Shown here one piece after another: positions 19,344 through 27,605 of a stretch of 64,000 nt of DNA. The stretch comes from Anatilimnocola floriformis. GTDB taxonomy: Bacteria; Planctomycetota; Planctomycetia; Pirellulales; Pirellulaceae. Every line of letters begins with the position of its first letter. Position 1 is the first letter of the stretch. Under the pieces are notes generated by a model. It made no database searches, was not told the origin of the DNA, and saw only the letters and a list, made by a program, of their open reading frames with translations. The stretch spans positions 3,658,001-3,722,000 of the forward strand of contig NZ_JAMLFW010000001.1 in assembly GCF_024256385.1 (NCBI RefSeq), written 5' to 3'. A program made the position numbers and the translations under genes.

Positions 19344-19616
19344 GTGTTTCAAAACCTCTTGCAAGGCAGCCGGAATTCCGGCGTGGCACGGATGGACGAT
19401 TTCGAATCCGAAGCAAGCTGGGATCTCAGTGGCAGCGAGTCATTGGTGCTGAAATTCGACGGCGCCGAGCTTTCGTCCGAGAAGCGCGACCATCTGAGTC
19501 GCTTTCGGGCCGGCAATCCTCCCGTCATTTTGCAGCTTGCCGCAGGTTTGAAGCGGAAGGCAACAATCGTTGGCTACGGCGCTCGCGACAATTCCTTTTA
19601 TCTGACCTGGGTGTAG
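19344..19616 (+). CDS. Hypothetical protein, 90 aa
   Basis: A short acidic-then-basic protein starting at GTG 19344 with AAAGGA about eight bases upstream. The end reads ATIVGYGARDNSFYLTWV, which suggests a small beta-rich domain. No signal peptide or membrane segment. It lies 68 bases after the FKBP gene and precedes the ATPase-type gene on the same strand, so it may be part of that transcription unit. I recognise no family. Confidence 0.4.
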   Translation: MFQNLLQGSRNSGVARMDDFESEASWDLSGSESLVLKFDGAELSSEKRDHLSRFRAGNPPVILQLAAGLKRKATIVGYGARDNSFYLTWV

Positions 19617-19683
19617 TCGTCAGCAGCAACATTCCCGCGGGCCCAGCAGTTTTTCAGCTCCTAAGAGATCGAGCAACTTGTCT

Positions 19684-20391
19684 ATGACGCAGTTCCTTAC
19701 CAGCCAGAATCGTTTGAACCTGCTTTCGGCCTACGTGACCGACCTGGAACTGGAGGTCGACCGTCTGCGAAAACAGTTGCAGCATGTCTGTCAAGCAGGT
19801 CGGGAAGTGTGCAATCGAGAATCTGCCGCATCAAAAGAGAACCGTAGCAACGATGACTTTCGGCAGATGATCGACGACATCCGTGATGACGTACACGCTC
19901 CTCTGGCCCTCGATCGAATCGAGCCCATCGCGATTCGGGAATTCATCGAAAGCATTTATCGCTGGCAGCAACGCTTGGAAAACCGGCCAGCAAATCGATT
20001 GGTGTTAACGCTGGATTGTGAGCAAGTGGCATGGTTTCCCGTTCGGCTGCGTCATATCCTGCAGAACCTGCTTGGAAACGCAATCAGGTACGGTGATCCC
20101 GAAAAAGGGGAGAACCGTGTCAACGTAACCTTCAAAACACTTCCTGGAGGTTACGAACTGCGAGTGACGGACAAAGGTGTGGGAATGCCCGAGACTCAAT
20201 GGGCCCAACTGCTCCAGCCGACGCATCGCACATCCGGCAAACAGGGCTCTGACCTCGGTGTCGGCATCGCGATTGTGAAGCATCTCGTTGAACAAAGCGG
20301 TGGGGAACTGAATATCGATTCCGGTGAAGGCATGGGCAGTTGCTTTGTCGTTACGTTGCCGAGTTTCGCTTCGGGCGACTTCTTAGAGTGA
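19684..20391 (+). CDS. Histidine-kinase-type ATPase domain protein
   Basis: About 235 residues: an N-terminal coiled-coil segment (LELEVDRLRKQL), a spacer, and a full HATPase_c domain with N-box LQNLLGNAIRYGD, G1 DKGVGMP and G2 GVGIAIVKHLVEQSGG. No canonical HELRTP phosphoacceptor box precedes the ATPase; only a weak DDVHAPL sequence sits in that place. It therefore could be a kinase with a degenerate dimerisation domain or an ATPase that acts on another protein. No sensor or membrane segment is present. ATG at 19684 is used; TTG at 19678 is equally possible. It is followed closely by a small unknown gene. Confidence 0.7.
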   Translation: MTQFLTSQNRLNLLSAYVTDLELEVDRLRKQLQHVCQAGREVCNRESAASKENRSNDDFRQMIDDIRDDVHAPLALDRIEPIAIREFIESIYRWQQRLENRPANRLVLTLDCEQVAWFPVRLRHILQNLLGNAIRYGDPEKGENRVNVTFKTLPGGYELRVTDKGVGMPETQWAQLLQPTHRTSGKQGSDLGVGIAIVKHLVEQSGGELNIDSGEGMGSCFVVTLPSFASGDFLE

Positions 20392-20399
20392 GGCTTGCC

Positions 20400-20681
20400 A
20401 TGATGGACGATCGCCGCATGCTGAACGTTGCTAGTCGGCTGCTGGCCGACGTTGTCTGGCGGTTGGTGCAATCAACAGATTACGTGCCTGTCGTTGCGGA
20501 TGTTCCCAACAGTTTCTCCCTAAGAGCCCAAAACGACGTCTGGAGTCATGAGGACGAGAGCGGTGGCCCTGAGTTGACCATCGCCCAGCGAAGTACCCTA
20601 TGGCAGGCCATCCGCCTGACACAGCTGGCGATTCCGCACAATGCAGAATTGGCGCTGCTGCGATTGTTTCTGCGTTGGTAG
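20400..20681 (+). CDS. Hypothetical protein, 93 aa
   Basis: Starts at ATG 20400, eight bases after the stop of the ATPase gene, with GAGG seven bases upstream. The sequence has helical N-terminal character (NVASRLLADVVWRLVQS), an acidic middle and a second helical end (IPHNAELALLRLFLRW). No family recognised. The close spacing suggests co-translation with the preceding histidine-kinase-type ATPase, perhaps as its partner, but this is inference from spacing only. Confidence 0.45.
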   Translation: MMDDRRMLNVASRLLADVVWRLVQSTDYVPVVADVPNSFSLRAQNDVWSHEDESGGPELTIAQRSTLWQAIRLTQLAIPHNAELALLRLFLRW

Positions 20682-20781
20682 TGCAGAAAACATTCCTGTC
20701 ATAGAAGACAAGTTGACTGCTTGCGTCACCCAGCGGTTATGGTCATGTGATCCACTTATAAGATGGTTAGCACTTTCTCTG

Positions 20782-21438
20782 ATGTTAACTGGAATGCTCC
20801 AAACACTACCCGCCGGAGAGCGTGTGAATACGCTCACTCACGCCGCCGGATGCGTTCTGAGCATCGTGGGCTCGGGCGTGCTCATGGCTCGCGCCGTCGA
20901 GACGGAGGAACCTTGGCGAATTGCAGGATGCGCCATCTTTTCGGCAGCCCTGGTGGCTGTTTACGCCGTCTCCACTCTTTCGCACGCCATTGCTCAGCCG
21001 CAGCGTAGGCGGCTCTTTAGAATTCTCGATCAGGGCTTGATCTACCTGCTAATTGTGGCGAGCTACACCCCGTGGTCGTTTACTTACCTGCGCACGCCTT
21101 TCTGGTGGGTATTCTTGGCAGTCATGTGGACGCTGGCGATTTTGGGCACTGTGTCGAAGTTGGTGCTCGTCCACCGTATCGATTCAGCCACCGTTTGGTC
21201 GTACTTGCTGCTTGGCTGGTTAGCTTTGATACCGATGGCAGCCCTCCTTCGTTCTCTTCCCTTGGCCGCTGCGGGAACGGTTTTCGCCGGTGGAGTTTGT
21301 TATAGCGCGGGAACCATTTTTCATCGCTGGGATAATCGTGAATACCACAGTCACGGCATCTGGCACGTGGCCGTAATCGGCGGAAGTCTCTGCCATTGGT
21401 ACGGTGTCTTGGTGTACATCGCGGGGAGCCGACCATAG
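20782..21438 (+). CDS. Hemolysin III / PAQR-type membrane protein
   Basis: About 218 residues with seven probable membrane helices. The N-terminal signature GERVNTLTHAAGCVLS, the central STLSHAI and DQGLIYLLI, and the C-terminal HSHGIWHVAVIGGSLCHW carry the conserved Ser, Asp and His residues that bind zinc in the HlyIII/PAQR fold. Family members are integral membrane proteins with proposed hydrolase or lipid-related activity. The frame is open to 20641, but the upstream part is not hydrophobic and matches nothing. ATG 20782 or 20794 are the candidate starts, neither with a clear ribosome binding site. Confidence 0.8.
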   Translation: MLTGMLQTLPAGERVNTLTHAAGCVLSIVGSGVLMARAVETEEPWRIAGCAIFSAALVAVYAVSTLSHAIAQPQRRRLFRILDQGLIYLLIVASYTPWSFTYLRTPFWWVFLAVMWTLAILGTVSKLVLVHRIDSATVWSYLLLGWLALIPMAALLRSLPLAAAGTVFAGGVCYSAGTIFHRWDNREYHSHGIWHVAVIGGSLCHWYGVLVYIAGSRP

Positions 21439-21759
21439 CTCGCGAGAAGACAATCAGCCGCTTCGGTCACATCGACCTCGGCGTGTCGGACCGGAGCAAG
21501 CTAATGGTTTGTTGAGTCGGCAAGTCTCGCTTTTTGAGCCGTTGCTCGCCAGTGACTGCACTGAAATCCGTAAAGGAATCGGCGCCGGAGCCGGAGAGTT
21601 TTGCGAAAAACAAGTCGAGGGAAGTCGCACCGGTCAGTACGTCCGACGAGCTATCGTGTACTACATTCGCTCCGCCGGGGTGAGTGCTGCCGTTCAAACC
21701 TCCTGCGGTTCCTGTCAGATGCAATACGCGATCGTAGTACGAACGGGACGACGACCATT
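21439..21759. other. Gene-free stretch with second copy of the dispersed repeat
   Basis: About 320 bases between the convergent hemolysin-III gene and the ketopantoate-reductase remnant. It contains the 34-base repeat copy at 21466-21499. No other feature is visible. Confidence 0.45.
21466..21499 (+). repeat. Dispersed repeat, copy 2
   Basis: Matches 16908-16941 at 29 of 34 bases. It reads HIDLGVSDRSK in the same frame as the other copy and closes at a stop five codons later. Confidence 0.45.
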
Positions 21760-22611
21760 TGAGCAGGAGTAATGCCAGCCGCGCGGTTAAGCGTATCTAT
21801 CTCCGTGGGGGTTGGCTTCGATAGCAGCGAGGATTTAGTGGTCTCTTGCGCGGCGGAAGCCAGATAATGCTCAGATCGCGTCCGGACAGATTCGAGGATG
21901 TCCGCCGGCAACTGGATCTTGGCGGCGCGTGCGACATTGACAGCCTCGGCCACGCAGCGATCGTAGACGCCTTGCGTGATTGGATCGCGGAGCACGCTTC
22001 CAATCGCAGAGCGACTGAGAACGGTCATTCACTCCATCGCAGGCAACAATCAGCACGAACTTTGTCCAAAATGACACGGAGGATGTCATCTGAGGCCGTC
22101 GCATCGACGCCGGCTTTTCGGAAGGCCTGAGCAATCTGCTGCAGTCGCTCGTTACTCGGGGTGGATGGGTCGTTAAACAAGAACTTCCTCGGCCCGCCGG
22201 TCTGCTCGATCCTGCCCGGTGCTGCGCGGCGCGTTACGATCAGCGCATTTCCCCGGAATATCTGTCCGCCGCCGATCGCGGCGCGGGCGCGCTCGTCGTT
22301 GTCGATGCCGTTTTGAACCGTGATCACGACGGTCTTGGGTCCTACGACGGAACACAATTGGCATCCAGCCTCTTCAGTCGAATACGTCTTTACCGCGAGC
22401 AACACGACATCGGCCGCGGCGCGTCCCGAGGATTTTCGAAGACATTGACGTTCGCCAGTTGAAAGCTGTTGGCGACACCCTGCACATGCAGGCCGCGCTC
22501 GCGCATGCTTGGAAGTGCGCTCCCGCGCGACAAACGCCACGGGCACTCCGCCGTGCGCTAGCGTCGCCCCAAACCACCGACACGGCCCACCCCGATCACC
22601 ATGCAGTTCAT
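21760..22611 (-). pseudogene. Ketopantoate reductase (PanE/ApbA-like) with several frameshifts
   Basis: Pieces of one reductase are spread over three minus-strand frames. In order: MNCMVIGVGRVGG (dinucleotide-binding start, ATG at 22611), GATLAHGGVPVAFVAR, then LPSMRERGLHVQGV in a third frame, ADVVLLAVKTYSTEE and TVVITVQNGID (the conserved K and N motifs), FLFNDPSTPSNERLQQ, and after another shift at about 22027 TVLSRSAIGSVL and the C-terminal helices to about LLSKPTPTEIDTLN. At least four frame changes are needed, so this is clearly decayed. The intact enzyme reduces ketopantoate with NADPH in pantothenate synthesis or acts on related 2-oxo acids. Confidence 0.7.
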
Positions 22612-22843
22612 TTCTCGAGCTCCATTTCCGACTGAACTCCCGTTGGCTTACTGGCTTCTGCCTTTGTATCCTGTCCCTGCGGGGATCAACGCGTGGTTTG
22701 GCGGCAACGCAACCTATCCCGCCGACATTTTTAAGTGACGTCGGCTGAGTGGGATGGCACATGTCGGCGACTCGAGTCGGTTCAAAACCTGAGTCAATTG
22801 CGCCCTGCGCACACCGAGAAGTCACTAGCCATCGGTAAAGCAA

Positions 22844-23111
22844 CGTGAACCGACGACAACATGGATCGTGAAATGCAGATGATGCGCAAGATATCCTTAC
22901 CGTTTTTGTACCGTTTTAGCTCGCTGGTACCGCCGAAAACCGCGTAAAAATGAGGGGGAATGAAAGGGATTGAAATGCTGTGTTTTTGGGGCTAAATTGC
23001 CTGCAATTCCCGGGAAATCTCGCGAAAACGCAAGCTCCTTTTCCTTGGCTGAAAATCCATATGTCGACGGTTCAACTCGTGCGGATCGCCTGATAGCTAA
23101 AAAATTGGATA
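22844..23111. other. Gene-free stretch before the terminator at 23112
   Basis: No supported gene between the ketopantoate-reductase remnant and the zinc-ribbon gene. Short A-rich tracts occur but no promoter is called with confidence. Confidence 0.4.
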
Positions 23112-23140
23112 CACCCCGGTCGCCCGAAGGCGACCGGGTG
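23112..23140 (-). terminator. Strong intrinsic terminator for the zinc-ribbon gene
   Basis: On the minus strand a 12-bp stem with one bulge (CACCCGGTCGCC pairing with GGCGACCGGGGTG) is closed by a TTCG tetraloop and followed within nine bases by ATTTTTTA. It lies 55 bases beyond the stop of the gene ending at 23195 and fits a Rho-independent terminator. Confidence 0.75.
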
Positions 23141-23194
23141 CAAACGACGAATTGTGCTGATGCGGGAGCAGCGTACTTCCCCGCTGGGTCTGCA

Positions 23195-23698
23195 TTAGCG
23201 AGTGGTGCGGAGATTCGCTCCAAGAATTCCAACCTTGATCCCTGCTTTTTGCAACACCGACGTAGCACGATTTGTCAACACGTACATTACGGCCAAATTG
23301 ATGCACGGGAAGAACAGTCCCACGGCAAAGAACGCGATGGTCGGCACGGACATTTCCAGCGCACGACCCAGCCTAAAAAAGCACCAAACTCCGAACGCCG
23401 CGTTGCAGAGAAATCCTAGAATTCCCAACGGCCAAAGCCAACTCGTTTGAAGGAAATACCAGATTGGCAGTTGGCTTAAGATGTTGATTAGCAACGCGTA
23501 CAGCAACAGTTTCTGTCTGTAAGCGACCTCTTGAAGCGGTGAGAGTTTAGATCCAAGGGAAACCTGAGTGGCCACAGGTGGAGGCGTGATGGTCTGCGGC
23601 GAGCGAACGACCAACGGAAAGCCGCATTGTGGGCAGGCTGGGGCTTGGTCGCTTACCTGACGCTGACATTCTGGGCAGGCAATTAATGGCATATCCAT
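23195..23698 (-). CDS. Zinc-ribbon membrane protein
   Basis: A 167-residue protein. The N-terminus is a double-CXXC zinc ribbon (CPECQ and CPQCG, about residues 8-26), followed by a Pro/Thr linker and three hydrophobic segments between about 65 and 150 (LLLYALLINILSQL, WPLGILGFLCNAAFGVW, TIAFFAVGLFFPCINLAVMYV). This resembles small bacterial membrane proteins with an N-terminal zinc ribbon of unknown role. A strong terminator follows. The next gene upstream, 34 bases away on the same strand, is another zinc-ribbon membrane protein, suggesting a pair. Confidence 0.7.
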   Translation of the reverse strand: MDMPLIACPECQRQVSDQAPACPQCGFPLVVRSPQTITPPPVATQVSLGSKLSPLQEVAYRQKLLLYALLINILSQLPIWYFLQTSWLWPLGILGFLCNAAFGVWCFFRLGRALEMSVPTIAFFAVGLFFPCINLAVMYVLTNRATSVLQKAGIKVGILGANLRTTR

Positions 23699-23732
23699 CT
23701 TTCTTCGAGTGGTGAGCGGTATCGCGGTTCAG

Positions 23733-24446
23733 CTAGTTGCTGCTCCGTGGCGGGAACTGGATCCTCGCTGTGATGTCGAGTAGTTCCTCTTGACGAATCT
23801 TAAAATTCTCCGCCGTCGTGAACGCGCGGATTTGATAGTAGGTGCGCGATGTTTCCACTACTGTGTGTAGAAAGGTGACACGCGTGCCGTCGTGACCGGC
23901 TTCGATGCGGCTCTGGACTGCTAAATGTCCGCCTACCTTCAGTGACACCGGGGCCGTCTGGGTTCCGTCCTGAAGTTCATTCAGTAGCAATTCACGTAAC
24001 GCGCTTCCGTAGGCATCGAGCTTGTGAAATGCGGTCGTCAGGGCAGCTTTTTCTTCCGCAAAGACCACAATTCCTACGTCATGCTTTGGGTTCTGAATAA
24101 ACAGAACGCTCTCGGGAAAGACCGCAGGATCGCTTGACCAATCCGAAGTGGCGATTACTTGTATCCGCCCGTCCGCATCGGCAAAGGTCTTGGAGACCGG
24201 CGCGGAAGTCGACTGAATCCTCGGTGTCGACTGTCGCTCAGATGGTGCGGGAAGTGCGAGAACAACCACATTCAGCAACAGCAAGCAAATTACGATGCTG
24301 TTGAGTAACCACCAGATGACCGACGGAGTGCTGAAAAGGGCTTGAGAAGCAGTGAAGTGTTCTGACCGCTGACTCGAACAGAAAGGACAATTGTCGTTTC
24401 CAGGCGGGATGTAGCGGCTGCAGAATTGGCAGGTTCGTGATGACAT
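23733..24446 (-). CDS. Zinc-ribbon, single-pass membrane protein of unknown function
   Basis: A 237-residue protein with an N-terminal zinc ribbon (CQFCSRYIP and CPFCSSQ, residues 6-24), one membrane segment (about 44-66) and a C-terminal domain of about 140 residues. That domain alternates strands and helices (VIATSDWSSDP, VFPESVLFIQNPK, LHTVVETSRTYYQIRAFTTAENF) in the manner of PsbP/DcrB-like lipoprotein domains. ATG 24446 has GGAGGT nine bases upstream. The topology suggests a cytoplasmic ribbon and an extracytoplasmic domain. It is followed 34 bases later by the other zinc-ribbon protein. Function is not assigned. Confidence 0.7.
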   Translation of the reverse strand: MSSRTCQFCSRYIPPGNDNCPFCSSQRSEHFTASQALFSTPSVIWWLLNSIVICLLLLNVVVLALPAPSERQSTPRIQSTSAPVSKTFADADGRIQVIATSDWSSDPAVFPESVLFIQNPKHDVGIVVFAEEKAALTTAFHKLDAYGSALRELLLNELQDGTQTAPVSLKVGGHLAVQSRIEAGHDGTRVTFLHTVVETSRTYYQIRAFTTAENFKIRQEELLDITARIQFPPRSSN

Positions 24447-24604
24447 TAACTACCTCCATTTCGTGGTTTGTTTTTTTGAGTAGTGGGAACAGCCATTGCG
24501 TTGAATTCGGCAGAGACTGGCACTTCGGCAGCGTATCCCGAGCGCGGCGCAAAAGATACTTATAGCCCGTCGACCGATAGACATCTCCCTAACATGATCG
24601 AGAG

Positions 24605-24827
24605 ATGGCAGAGTCGGCCGACATCTTGGAAAGCTTTGGCCAGCGCGTGAGGTCACTACGCATGGCAAAAGGGCTGGTCGCAAGAGGACTTTGCCCACGA
24701 ATGCCAGCTCGACCGAACGTACATGGGCGGAATTGAGCGCGGCGAACGGAATGTCGCCCTGAGGAATATCGAGCGTATCGCAAAAGCCCTGGGGATCTCG
24801 ATTGCAGAGTTAACCAGCGGCCTCTGA
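24605..24827 (+). pseudogene. Xre-family HTH regulator with a +1 frameshift
   Basis: ATG at 24605 opens [13 protein letters not shown], the usual first helix of an Xre/C-protein-like regulator. One extra G in the AAAAGGG run near 24666 shifts the frame. In the next frame the domain continues perfectly: [50 protein letters not shown] and a stop at 24825-24827. Only one lesion, in a homopolymer, separates this from an intact 73-residue repressor-type protein, so a sequencing error or phase-variable site is also possible. It faces the end of the recombinase-associated gene module. Confidence 0.65.
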
Positions 24828-24968
24828 TTTAGAATTCCCTATCTGGGAAAACACACCGCAACAACTGATGCACAAGCTTGTGTTGACTTACCAGTCGATG
24901 GTCACACAAGTCATGTACATGCCTCGCTTCGAATCCTAACTCGATAGCGGGTCGATGCGTAATGGAGC

Positions 24969-24978
24969 CAAGTGACTG
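24969..24978. repeat. Candidate left direct repeat (CAAGTGACTG) of the recombinase island
   Basis: The same ten bases occur at 31184-31193, just beyond the recombinase. The two copies bracket the whole minus-strand module. The match is short and could be chance. Confidence 0.2.
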
Positions 24979-25036
24979 CAGGAAAACTGGGCGACAACAC
25001 TACGCGGCCGCCCGTAAGAACGAAAGCAACTGATGC

Positions 25037-25228
25037 TTACGCAACATACCGGCGCTGTTCGAGTTCGAGCGCATCCCAATCTACCACGTTAGGCAAACTG
25101 TGCTCGTCGGCCTCGTCAGCTGGGAATTTTGTGGACGGCGCAACGATGCTGAAGCCGCGCCGGCGGATAGTTTTGACCGATTCACCTGTCGCATCGGCGA
25201 CGGATTGATCAAGTTCGGATTGGGTCAT
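25037..25228 (-). CDS. Small hypothetical protein, 63 aa, last gene of the Ycf46-like module
   Basis: ATG at 25228 has AGGAGAA six bases upstream, which sets the start over the longer open frame. The product reads TQSELDQSVADATGESVKTI, then a basic patch RRRGFSIV and an acidic C-terminus (DEADEHSLPNVVDWDALELE). The first half suggests a short helical, DNA- or protein-binding unit. No family is recognised. It is 95 bases downstream of the other small protein and on the same strand as the AAA ATPase, DUF2997 and DUF1257, so it likely belongs to the module. Confidence 0.6.
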   Translation of the reverse strand: MTQSELDQSVADATGESVKTIRRRGFSIVAPSTKFPADEADEHSLPNVVDWDALELEQRRYVA

Positions 25229-25323
25229 CAGTATTTCTCCTAATTGGGACGAAAAAGAACGGCCCGCACTACGCATGCGCGCAGTACGGGCCGAAGAATT
25301 GCTAAAGAGATCGAATGAGGGGC

Positions 25324-25569
25324 TCAACCGTTTTTCGTGAGCCAGTTGTCGGAAAGCCAAGCGGCTTCCGCAGTCAGCGCAAGACTACGAGCAGCAAACG
25401 GACCAAGTCGAGGTCCAGAAACCGGCGACAGATCGCAGAACCATTGGCCCGAAGAATCTGGTTCCACATATGAACCACGGCGAATGGTCAATTCGCCCAA
25501 TTGAGCCAGGTCAATTTCCTCACCGTAGAGACAGTGAGTCTGACCGCGAGGAGTGATAACGAGTTGCAT
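25324..25569 (-). CDS. Small hypothetical protein, 81 aa, downstream of the AAA ATPase
   Basis: Starts at ATG 25569, 15 bases after the AAA ATPase stop. The sequence begins MQLVITPRGQTHCLYGEEID and ends AEAAWLSDNWLTKNG, with a beta-rich middle (TIRRGSYVEP) and a helical C-terminus. Composition is convincingly coding, with no signal peptide or membrane segment. It has no recognised domain, but its tight spacing behind the ATPase suggests a partner or regulator of that module. Confidence 0.6.
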   Translation of the reverse strand: MQLVITPRGQTHCLYGEEIDLAQLGELTIRRGSYVEPDSSGQWFCDLSPVSGPRLGPFAARSLALTAEAAWLSDNWLTKNG

Positions 25570-25584
25570 ATTTGACGTCAGCCC

Positions 25585-27144
25585 TCACTTCCCGCGCCGC
25601 AGAATATTTCGCCGCGGCCGATCGACGAGCATGCCATCGAGCACGGACTGAACACTCGAAAGCTGGACAGCTACTTGTTGGCGCAGGTTCTGGTTATCCC
25701 GTAGCTGCTGAGGTTCAACGCCGCGAACCACACGCTGGGCCTGGGCCACGAGTTCATCGAGCTGCGCACACGAGCGGATGTTCAAGTGACGGAATCGCTC
25801 GAAAAAATCGCGAAGATTCTCGACTGCAGAATCCCGGAAGATCTTCGGCTTGCCAGCCAAACGACAGCAGGCTTTGATTTCTGCTCCAGTCCAGCCCTCG
25901 TGCGTTGGTAATTCCTGACCTGCATCAAGCTCATACTTGGCGATATAGACCTGCCAGATCGCTTGCCGTTGTTTTGCATCGGGGAGGTCGAGAAAGAAAA
26001 CTCCGTCGAAGCGTTCGGCACGTGAGAACTCGGGCGGCAGCTTCGAAATATCGTTTGCAGTCGCAACCACGAACACGTCCGACTCGTGATCGTTGAGCCA
26101 GGAGAGAAAGCTTCCGAAGAGCCGCGTCGAAACGCCACTATCGCCCTGCCCGGAGACACCGCTGAACGCCTTCTCGCATTCATCTAAAAAGAGCACCGCC
26201 GGGGCCATAGCGTCGATGATCCGAAGAGCTTGGCGAATATTCGCTTCCGATTGCCCAACGAGCGAACCGAGCAGACTGGCGATGTCCAGCACAAGCGTTG
26301 GACGGCCGGTTTCATTTCCTAGGGCTTTGCAGAATTGCGATTTGCCACATCCTGGCGGCGATAGTAATAGGATCCCTCTCGGTCTGACTTCCGACTTGCG
26401 ATTCGCCTGGAGGCGGAGGGAGCGCTGGCAAAAAGCCTTTACCGCTTCCAGTCCACCCAGATCTGCGAAGGTTTCGCCTCCCCTGTGTAGAGACAGCAGC
26501 CCGCTCTTCTTGAGCATCTGCGTCTTCACCTCCCAGAGCACATCCGCGCGCAACCTGCCGTGGCGAACAAGGGAGAGGCTGAAGGCTCCTTCGGCTTCGT
26601 ACCGGGTCAGTCCTGCACTGGCGTCGAGAACGCGCTCGAACTCGATGCCATTCGGCAATTCTTCACGTTCGGTCGCAATGCTGCGAGCAATTTCCGCAAG
26701 CTGTTCGCGCACTGGCAATGTGTGCTCGACTACCACAAACTGTTTGTCGAGTTCAGCCGGCACTTGTACCACCGGCGATAGGACTACAATGAATGTTCGA
26801 TTTTGTTTTCCTTGCGTAAGCTGTTTGGCCAGGGCTTGCACGACTTCGGTGCTGTGCAGGAACCGGTGAAAGTTGGTCAGTACCAGAATCGCCGGGTTGT
26901 CCGACGTGGGAAACGACCCAAGAGCACGAACCGCAGCGAGCGGATCAGTGGCGCCGGAATCGACGGTTGCTTCATGTCCGCGGATCTTGAGTCCTTCCTC
27001 AATATTCCAGGTTGCAAGCCGCCATTCTTCCCGGCGACAAAGCTCCGCAATCTCGGCGTGAGCATCGTCATGTTCATGTGACTCAATCCAAAGTCCGGTG
27101 AAGCAGGCGCGGACCAACTCTGACAATCGCTCGGTGAGCGACAT
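25585..27144 (-). CDS. Ycf46-like AAA ATPase
   Basis: A 519-residue protein starting at ATG 27144 with AAGGAGG five bases upstream. The N-terminal half (about 1-230) is the Ycf46-type domain: a conserved SHEHDDAHAEI, then LVLTNFHRF and FIVVLSPVVQVPAELDK. The C-terminal AAA module has Walker A PPGCGKS with K268, Walker B FLDE with D321-E322, and sensor/arginine-finger sequence ATANDISKLPPEFSRAERFD. It closes with a helical lid. Ycf46 is a plastid and cyanobacterial AAA protein with a proposed role in photosynthetic regulation. Here it is adjacent to Ycf35-like DUF1257 and DUF2997 genes in a non-photosynthetic lineage, so its target is unknown. Confidence 0.85.
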   Translation of the reverse strand: MSLTERLSELVRACFTGLWIESHEHDDAHAEIAELCRREEWRLATWNIEEGLKIRGHEATVDSGATDPLAAVRALGSFPTSDNPAILVLTNFHRFLHSTEVVQALAKQLTQGKQNRTFIVVLSPVVQVPAELDKQFVVVEHTLPVREQLAEIARSIATEREELPNGIEFERVLDASAGLTRYEAEGAFSLSLVRHGRLRADVLWEVKTQMLKKSGLLSLHRGGETFADLGGLEAVKAFCQRSLRLQANRKSEVRPRGILLLSPPGCGKSQFCKALGNETGRPTLVLDIASLLGSLVGQSEANIRQALRIIDAMAPAVLFLDECEKAFSGVSGQGDSGVSTRLFGSFLSWLNDHESDVFVVATANDISKLPPEFSRAERFDGVFFLDLPDAKQRQAIWQVYIAKYELDAGQELPTHEGWTGAEIKACCRLAGKPKIFRDSAVENLRDFFERFRHLNIRSCAQLDELVAQAQRVVRGVEPQQLRDNQNLRQQVAVQLSSVQSVLDGMLVDRPRRNILRRGK

Positions 27145-27173
27145 AAAAACCTCCTTAAGGCAAGTCGAGAAGG

Positions 27174-27201
27174 GCCGGCGCCGCAGAATCGCAGCACCGG
27201 C
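27174..27201 (-). promoter_or_regulatory. Strong intercistronic hairpin upstream of the AAA ATPase
   Basis: On the minus strand GCCGGTGCTGCG pairs with TGCGGCGCCGGC, 12 pairs including three G-T wobbles, around an ATTC loop. It lies 30 bases before the ATPase start and directly upstream of its ribosome binding site, with no T-run. It may attenuate, process or stabilise the message. Confidence 0.4.
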
Positions 27202-27407
27202 CAGGACAGAATGGATGATCACTCGTTTAGTGGCCCGGCAGTTTTCGAGACGTACGGGCGTGCTATCGATAATTCGTTTCGTCGTCCGCAAGGGAAGACT
27301 ACCGGTCGCGAGTTGTTAACGCTGCGAGACGAGTTGACGCGGTAGACGGTGCAAATGAATGTCTGGGTACCCTTCCGGTGCTGCTAGAAATAACCGGCAT
27401 ACCCAGC

Positions 27408-27605
27408 TCATACTTGCCCTTCCGTGACCGACTGTAGCGGGGACACCTGCTGATAGAACTCCGTTGCGAGCTTTTCGCTGACTCGAACGCCGAGCGCCTC
27501 TTCCATGAAGCGACTAGCCTGCCGACATTCGCTCCCGGCAAAGCCCTTCGTTTCGATCTTGGTTTCCCCCTTGGGCGATATGGTGACTTCGATGGTTTTC
27601 GTCAT
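27408..27605 (-). CDS. DUF2997 family protein
   Basis: A 65-residue protein beginning TKTIEVTISPKGETKIETKG, then FAGSECRQASRFMEEALG. It fits the small DUF2997 family, which is found in cyanobacteria and planctomycetes next to Ycf35/DUF1257. The ATG at 27605 overlaps the DUF1257 stop (ATGA), a sign of translational coupling. The beta-strand pair with GETKIETKGF is characteristic. No catalytic residues are known for the family. It is followed after about 260 bases by the Ycf46-like AAA ATPase. Confidence 0.8.
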   Translation of the reverse strand: MTKTIEVTISPKGETKIETKGFAGSECRQASRFMEEALGVRVSEKLATEFYQQVSPLQSVTEGQV

